A DNA stretch of 9,346 nucleotides from a bacterium. Lineage in GTDB: Bacteria; Babelota; Babeliae; Babelales; Vermiphilaceae. Under the pieces are notes generated by a model. The model made no database searches. It saw nothing but the letters and a program-made list of their open reading frames with translations, and was not told where the DNA came from. This document shows positions 5,730 through 9,346 of the stretch, one piece after another. A program made the translations under genes and the position numbers. Numbering within the stretch: position 1 is the stretch's first letter; each line of letters opens with the position of its first letter. The stretch is taken from NCBI GenBank assembly GCA_030672115.1, contig DAOVGZ010000033.1:1-9346 (forward strand), given 5' to 3'.

Positions 5730-7144
5730 CAGACTTGTCCTTCAGTTAATTCTTTTTTTAATTTTACTTTATCAAAATATGGTTGCAATGCCTGTAAAAA
5801 ATCATTTCGCACTTTTTTAAGGCCATCACATGAATCAGATTCAAATCTCAAACAAATAACCGGTTGAGTATTAGATGCTCTAACAATACCCCAACCATAA
5901 GGCATTGTAGCACGAACACCGTCAATCGTAAGAATTTCAATATCATCTCGACATTCAAATATTTTTTTTACCCCATCAACAATGGTCAGTTTTATTTTTT
6001 CATCGCAAAAAATTCTAAATTCAGGAGAACTAATCTTTTTGGGAAAAACTTGAATTAATTCTTGTAAAGATTTACCTGTTTTTTCAACACGTTCAAACAA
6101 GCGCAACATTGCATAAATTCCATCATCATAACCAAAATAACGATCACCAAAAACAAAATGACAACTTAATTCTCCACCAAGAGGTGCATTATGTTTTTTC
6201 ATTTTCCGTTTTATAATTGAGTGCCCCGATGGAGACATAAACGGCTTTGCTCCCCATTGCTCGAGTAATTCAATCAAAGCGGCAGAACTTTTAATATCAA
6301 AAACAATTGAACAACCAGGATTTTCTTGTACAATTTCTTGTGCAAAAACAGCCAGCAGTTGATCGCCAGGAACCAAAAACCCATTCTTTGTCATTGCTGC
6401 CATACGATCACAATCACCATCAAGACCTAAACCAAAATCAATGTTTTTATTTTCTACTAACTTTTTTTTAAGATCTTGCATATTTTTTTCAACAACAGGA
6501 TCTGCTTCATGATTCGGATAGGTTCCATCAACTTCTGGATAAAGCAATTGAACATGCTTCCACTTCATAACTTTTACAAGCTCTGGCAAAACAGTACCTG
6601 CAGCACCATTACCGCAATCAACTATTACAGACAACTTACACCCTATAAGATGACAAAAATTTTTAACAATCCAATCTATATAAGGAGTAACCATTTTTTT
6701 TTCTGTATAGGTTCCCTTTTTTGTAGATACCAAATGTTTTTTTTGATAAAAAAGATTTTTAATTTCTTGAATTTGCTCCCCCCAAACACCGTCTTTGCCT
6801 AAAGAAATTTTAAATCCATTGTACTCTCCTGGATTATGTGAAGCAGTAATCATAATCCCAGCATCAACTGATTCATTATGCAAAGTAAAATATAAAACCG
6901 GCGAAGGACATACTCCAACAAAAAAAACATTCAGACCACTATCAAGAATAGCTTTACAAATTTGTTCTTTTATCTCAGGAGAATGAATGCGACCATCCAT
7001 GCCAACAGCAATTGTTTTTACATTTGGATTTTTTTGTACAAAATAAAAAACAATAGCTTTTCCTAAATCATACGCCTGATCTACTATTATTTCTGTGCCA
7101 ACTTTACCGCGAATATCATACGTTCTAAAAATTGTATCTATCAT
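5726..7144 (-). CDS. Phosphomannomutase / phosphoglucomutase (alpha-D-phosphohexomutase)
   Basis: A full-length 472-residue enzyme that moves phosphate between C6 and C1 of glucose or mannose, feeding nucleotide-sugar synthesis for surface glycans. The four domain signatures are all present and in order: the phosphoserine loop TASHNP (100-105, catalytic S102), the magnesium loop LDGDCDR (241-247, D242/D244/D246), the sugar-binding loop GGELSCH (323-329; GEMSGH in PMM/PGM enzymes) and the phosphate-binding loop VRASNTQPVICLRFE (421-435). FRTYDIRG (6-13) is the usual opening of the AlgC/ManB type. GlmM is unlikely because the sugar loop is of the GE(M/L)S type rather than GEQSGH. ATG follows AAAGGAGA with a 7-base spacer. 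It is the first gene of an operon with nfo and gap, and its product could supply sugars for glycosylation, including by the exported transferases nearby (inference). Confidence 0.93.
   Translation of the reverse strand: MIDTIFRTYDIRGKVGTEIIVDQAYDLGKAIVFYFVQKNPNVKTIAVGMDGRIHSPEIKEQICKAILDSGLNVFFVGVCPSPVLYFTLHNESVDAGIMITASHNPGEYNGFKISLGKDGVWGEQIQEIKNLFYQKKHLVSTKKGTYTEKKMVTPYIDWIVKNFCHLIGCKLSVIVDCGNGAAGTVLPELVKVMKWKHVQLLYPEVDGTYPNHEADPVVEKNMQDLKKKLVENKNIDFGLGLDGDCDRMAAMTKNGFLVPGDQLLAVFAQEIVQENPGCSIVFDIKSSAALIELLEQWGAKPFMSPSGHSIIKRKMKKHNAPLGGELSCHFVFGDRYFGYDDGIYAMLRLFERVEKTGKSLQELIQVFPKKISSPEFRIFCDEKIKLTIVDGVKKIFECRDDIEILTIDGVRATMPYGWGIVRASNTQPVICLRFESDSCDGLKKVRNDFLQALQPYFDKVKLKKELTEGQVC
5738..5743 (-). 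promoter_or_regulatory. Ribosome binding site deciding the TTG start of nfo
   Basis: GAAGGA on the minus strand lies 8 bases before TTG at 5729, inside the last codons of the phosphohexomutase gene. It supports the non-ATG start that overlaps the mutase stop codon. Confidence 0.75.
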
Positions 7145-7186
7145 GAAAAAATCTCCTTTGATGATAAGCTATAGGAATTTAAAAAA

Positions 7187-7214
7187 ATGATACCCTGCCT
7201 ATATAAATATGCAA
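7187..7214 (-). promoter_or_regulatory. Candidate promoter of the mutase-nfo-gap operon
   Basis: On the minus strand, TTGCAT (7214-7209) and TATCAT (7192-7187) are separated by 16 bases, with the ATG at 7144. The -10 matches five of six consensus bases; the -35 only three. Confidence 0.4.
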
Positions 7215-7242
7215 TGAATTTAATGAAATCTCGTGCTACACT
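7215..7242 (+). promoter_or_regulatory. Candidate extended -10 promoter of sbcC
   Basis: TGCTACACT (7234-7242) is an extended -10 element (TG-n-TACACT). The -35 region 16 bases upstream, TGAATT (7215-7220), is weak, as is common with extended -10 promoters. It leaves about 25-30 bases of leader before the ribosome site CAGGAG and the ATG at 7275. Confidence 0.4.
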
Positions 7243-7274
7243 TAAATCTTATTAAACAATAACAGGAGTATTGC

Positions 7275-9346
7275 ATGATACCACTTACATTACAGATTAA
7301 AAATTTTTTAAGTTACGGTCCAGCGGTCCAAACTATTGATTTCTCTCCATATCAACTTATTTGTTTATCAGGAAAAAATGGTCATGGAAAATCGGCACTT
7401 CTTGATGCGATTACATGGGCCATATGGGGACAAGCTCGTAAAGTTTCAACTGCACCAAAAGCAGAAGGAGATCTAATTCATCTGGGCCAAACTCAAATGA
7501 TGGTAAAACTTGATTTTATATGCAATGGTCAACACTACAGAATTCGACGTGAATATACAAAAACATATGGTAAACCGTTAACAGCTCTAGATTTTGGCAT
7601 TATTAATAATGATCAAACCATTGCGTCATTAACTGACAAAACAGTTAGAACAACACAAAAAAAAATTGAAACCACAATCAACCTAACATTTGAAACATTC
7701 ACCAATTCTGCCTTTTTACGGCAGGGACATTCTAATGAATTTTCAAAAAAATCACCCAAAGATCGAAAAGCTATTTTCGCACAAATTTTGGGGCTTGAAC
7801 AATACGAAACAATCCGAAAACTTGCAATGGAAAATGTAAAAGAAGCTAATACTCAAAAAAGCTGTCTTCTTTCATTTCAAGAAAAAATCACAAATGAACT
7901 CAAATCAACAACAGAACTTACAAATCAAATACAAACGGTGAACAAACAATTAGCAACTATTGCATTGCAAGAAAAAAAACTACAACAAAAAGAACAAACA
8001 TTAATTCTTAAAAAAAAACATCTTGCCCAACAACAAAAAGAATTTCAAGAACTACAATTTCAACAAAAAGAACTTTTTAAAAAAGAAATAATAACAAGCA
8101 CAACTATCAAAGAAGTGCAAACCGCAATTCAAGCATATAAAAAATTGCAAAAATCAATGCCCGATCAAAAAATATTACATCAAGAAAAACAAACTCTCGT
8201 TTCAAATCTAAGTAACCATCAAAAACAGTTACAACGTCGCTTTGAACTCAAAGAACAACAGTTAGAAAACAATACAAACCTTCAACATCTACAAAACCAA
8301 TTTTTAAAACAACAAGCAACCGAAACAGAAAATAAAAAAGTTACACTTGAACGATTACGCATCACCCATGAAGCAACTGTTACAGAAATAAAAAATTTAA
8401 AAACTCAACATCAAACAAAACAACAAGAACAAGAAAAATTACTTCAAGAAAAAAAATCACTATTAACCACATTGAAAAAATATGCCGTAAATAAAAAAAC
8501 ATTTGATGCACTTGAACATCAATTAATTACAGGCAAAGAGCAATACCAGCAGATGGTTGCTCACGGCAATATGGCAAAACAGGAGCTAGTCAATATTCAT
8601 CAAAAACAACAGCTTTCTCATGATGACCAAAATCCAAGCTGTCCACTATGTGAACAAAATTTATCTGCTTCACGAAAAAAATTTTTAAAAACAAAATTTT
8701 ATAATCACAAACAAGAACTAACAAAAAAAATAGAACAACTAAAACAAGAATTAGTAAAAAAGAAAAAATCACTTATTGAACAACACACTCTTTTTGAACA
8801 ACAAAAAAAGAATATGCAACAAGCGGCTATATTTGCAATTCAACAAAAGCACATAGAATCAACAGAAAAACAACAGTTACAACAAGCCGAAATTCTGAAA
8901 AAAAATCTTACAGAAACATTACAAAAAGAACACACACTTCTCAAACAAAAAATAATTGCAAAAAAAAATCTTGAAATTCTCTTCGAACAAAAAAACAAAA
9001 AGCTTTTAACTGATCCGGACTACAAAACAAAAGCGCAACTACAAGTAAAAATAGAAAAAGAGTTACAAAAACTTAACTACAACGAAATTGAACACAAAAA
9101 AACAACAGACACTCTACATATTGTTGAAAAAAAACTAAATGAATATGAGCATCTACGCGAACAAATGGCTTTACAAAAAGAACATAAAAAACAGCTTCTC
9201 TTTTTACATGACGATCACGCATCGATACAAAAGCAAAAAAACAAAATAGAAAGCCAACTTAAACCATACATAAATATTCTTTCCACAGAAAAAGATTTAC
9301 AAAATCAAAATCAAATATTATCTACAAACTATAATCAGCTAAAAAA
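7275..9346 (+). CDS. sbcC: SbcC, Rad50-like exonuclease ATPase subunit (3' end beyond window)
   Basis: The frame is open without a stop from ATG 7275 to the right edge, 690 codons, against roughly 1000 for typical SbcC. The ATPase N-lobe begins IPLTLQIKNFLSYGP; Walker A is GKNGHGKS (33-40), followed by ALLDAITWAIWG. The Q-loop is FLRQGHSNEF with Q150, followed by DRKAIFAQILGLEQYE, the standard lead into the first coiled-coil arm (about 185-455). The zinc hook CPLC is at 456-459 (8640-8651) and the return arm follows. The signature motif and Walker B lie past the edge. With SbcD it forms the Mre11-Rad50-type complex that opens hairpin and blocked DNA ends; sbcD is not in the window. The arms are very rich in Gln and Lys, matching the A-rich base composition. 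The start is supported by AGGAG with a 6-base spacer. Confidence 0.95.
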   Translation, partial: MIPLTLQIKNFLSYGPAVQTIDFSPYQLICLSGKNGHGKSALLDAITWAIWGQARKVSTAPKAEGDLIHLGQTQMMVKLDFICNGQHYRIRREYTKTYGKPLTALDFGIINNDQTIASLTDKTVRTTQKKIETTINLTFETFTNSAFLRQGHSNEFSKKSPKDRKAIFAQILGLEQYETIRKLAMENVKEANTQKSCLLSFQEKITNELKSTTELTNQIQTVNKQLATIALQEKKLQQKEQTLILKKKHLAQQQKEFQELQFQQKELFKKEIITSTTIKEVQTAIQAYKKLQKSMPDQKILHQEKQTLVSNLSNHQKQLQRRFELKEQQLENNTNLQHLQNQFLKQQATETENKKVTLERLRITHEATVTEIKNLKTQHQTKQQEQEKLLQEKKSLLTTLKKYAVNKKTFDALEHQLITGKEQYQQMVAHGNMAKQELVNIHQKQQLSHDDQNPSCPLCEQNLSASRKKFLKTKFYNHKQELTKKIEQLKQELVKKKKSLIEQHTLFEQQKKNMQQAAIFAIQQKHIESTEKQQLQQAEILKKNLTETLQKEHTLLKQKIIAKKNLEILFEQKNKKLLTDPDYKTKAQLQVKIEKELQKLNYNEIEHKKTTDTLHIVEKKLNEYEHLREQMALQKEHKKQLLFLHDDHASIQKQKNKIESQLKPYINILSTEKDLQNQNQILSTNYNQLK

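Noticed and set aside
5864..6986. Three plus-strand open frames (5864-6058, 6476-6802, 6795-6986) opposite the phosphohexomutase
   Set aside because: Antisense to a full-length enzyme with all four signature loops.
8590..8772. Minus-strand open frame with a hydrophobic start opposite sbcC
   Set aside because: The apparent membrane segment is the complement of A-rich coiled-coil codons, and the region contains the zinc hook on the plus strand.
7850..9346. CAA/AAA-rich stretch as a repeat or low-complexity mobile element
   Set aside because: It translates without a stop as the SbcC coiled-coil arms and has no regular unit length.

Overview
The window is AT-rich (about one third GC by eye) and gene-dense, with short intergenic gaps, clear Shine-Dalgarno sites and the standard bacterial code (TGA is used as a stop). 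The mix is that of a Gram-negative-type bacterium: SpoIID/LytB-like exported protein, RNase HI, CdsZ/FlgZ-type zinc ribbon protein, a CAU tRNA, two exported glycosyltransferases, GAPDH, endonuclease IV, phosphohexomutase and SbcC. Very A/T-rich coding style plus glycosyltransferases with signal peptides would fit a host-associated lineage such as Candidatus Dependentiae (TM6). That placement is an inference from gene style, not proven by any marker here.

Left part (1-1713, minus strand): a tRNA with anticodon CAU, then a coiled-coil zinc-ribbon protein, then RNase HI, then the start of a SpoIID/LytB-domain protein that runs off the left edge and whose start overlaps the rnhA end. The genes are tightly packed and probably form one transcription unit. 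Region 1714-1899 is a divergent control region.

Middle part (1900-3740, plus strand): two consecutive glycosyltransferases of unrelated folds (an OCH1/DXD-type and a GT2-type), 13 bp apart. Each carries an N-terminal signal sequence, so both probably act outside the cytoplasm or are secreted. The pair ends at a strong hairpin terminator with A and T tracts on both sides, which can serve both strands.

Right of the terminator the minus-strand operon pgm/pmm - nfo - gap (7144 down to 3877) converges on it. Between gap and the terminator lies a broken extra copy of the last 25 codons of gap, an 83-bp direct repeat with only two differences, separated from the intact end by 48 bp of unrelated sequence. 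This is the most unusual structural feature of the window.

Far right: sbcC (plus strand, 7275 to the edge) is divergent from the pgm operon, with candidate promoters placed back to back in a 130-bp gap. Its ATPase N-lobe, first coiled-coil arm, zinc hook and part of the return arm are in the window. No CRISPR array, insertion sequence, rRNA or replication origin was seen.
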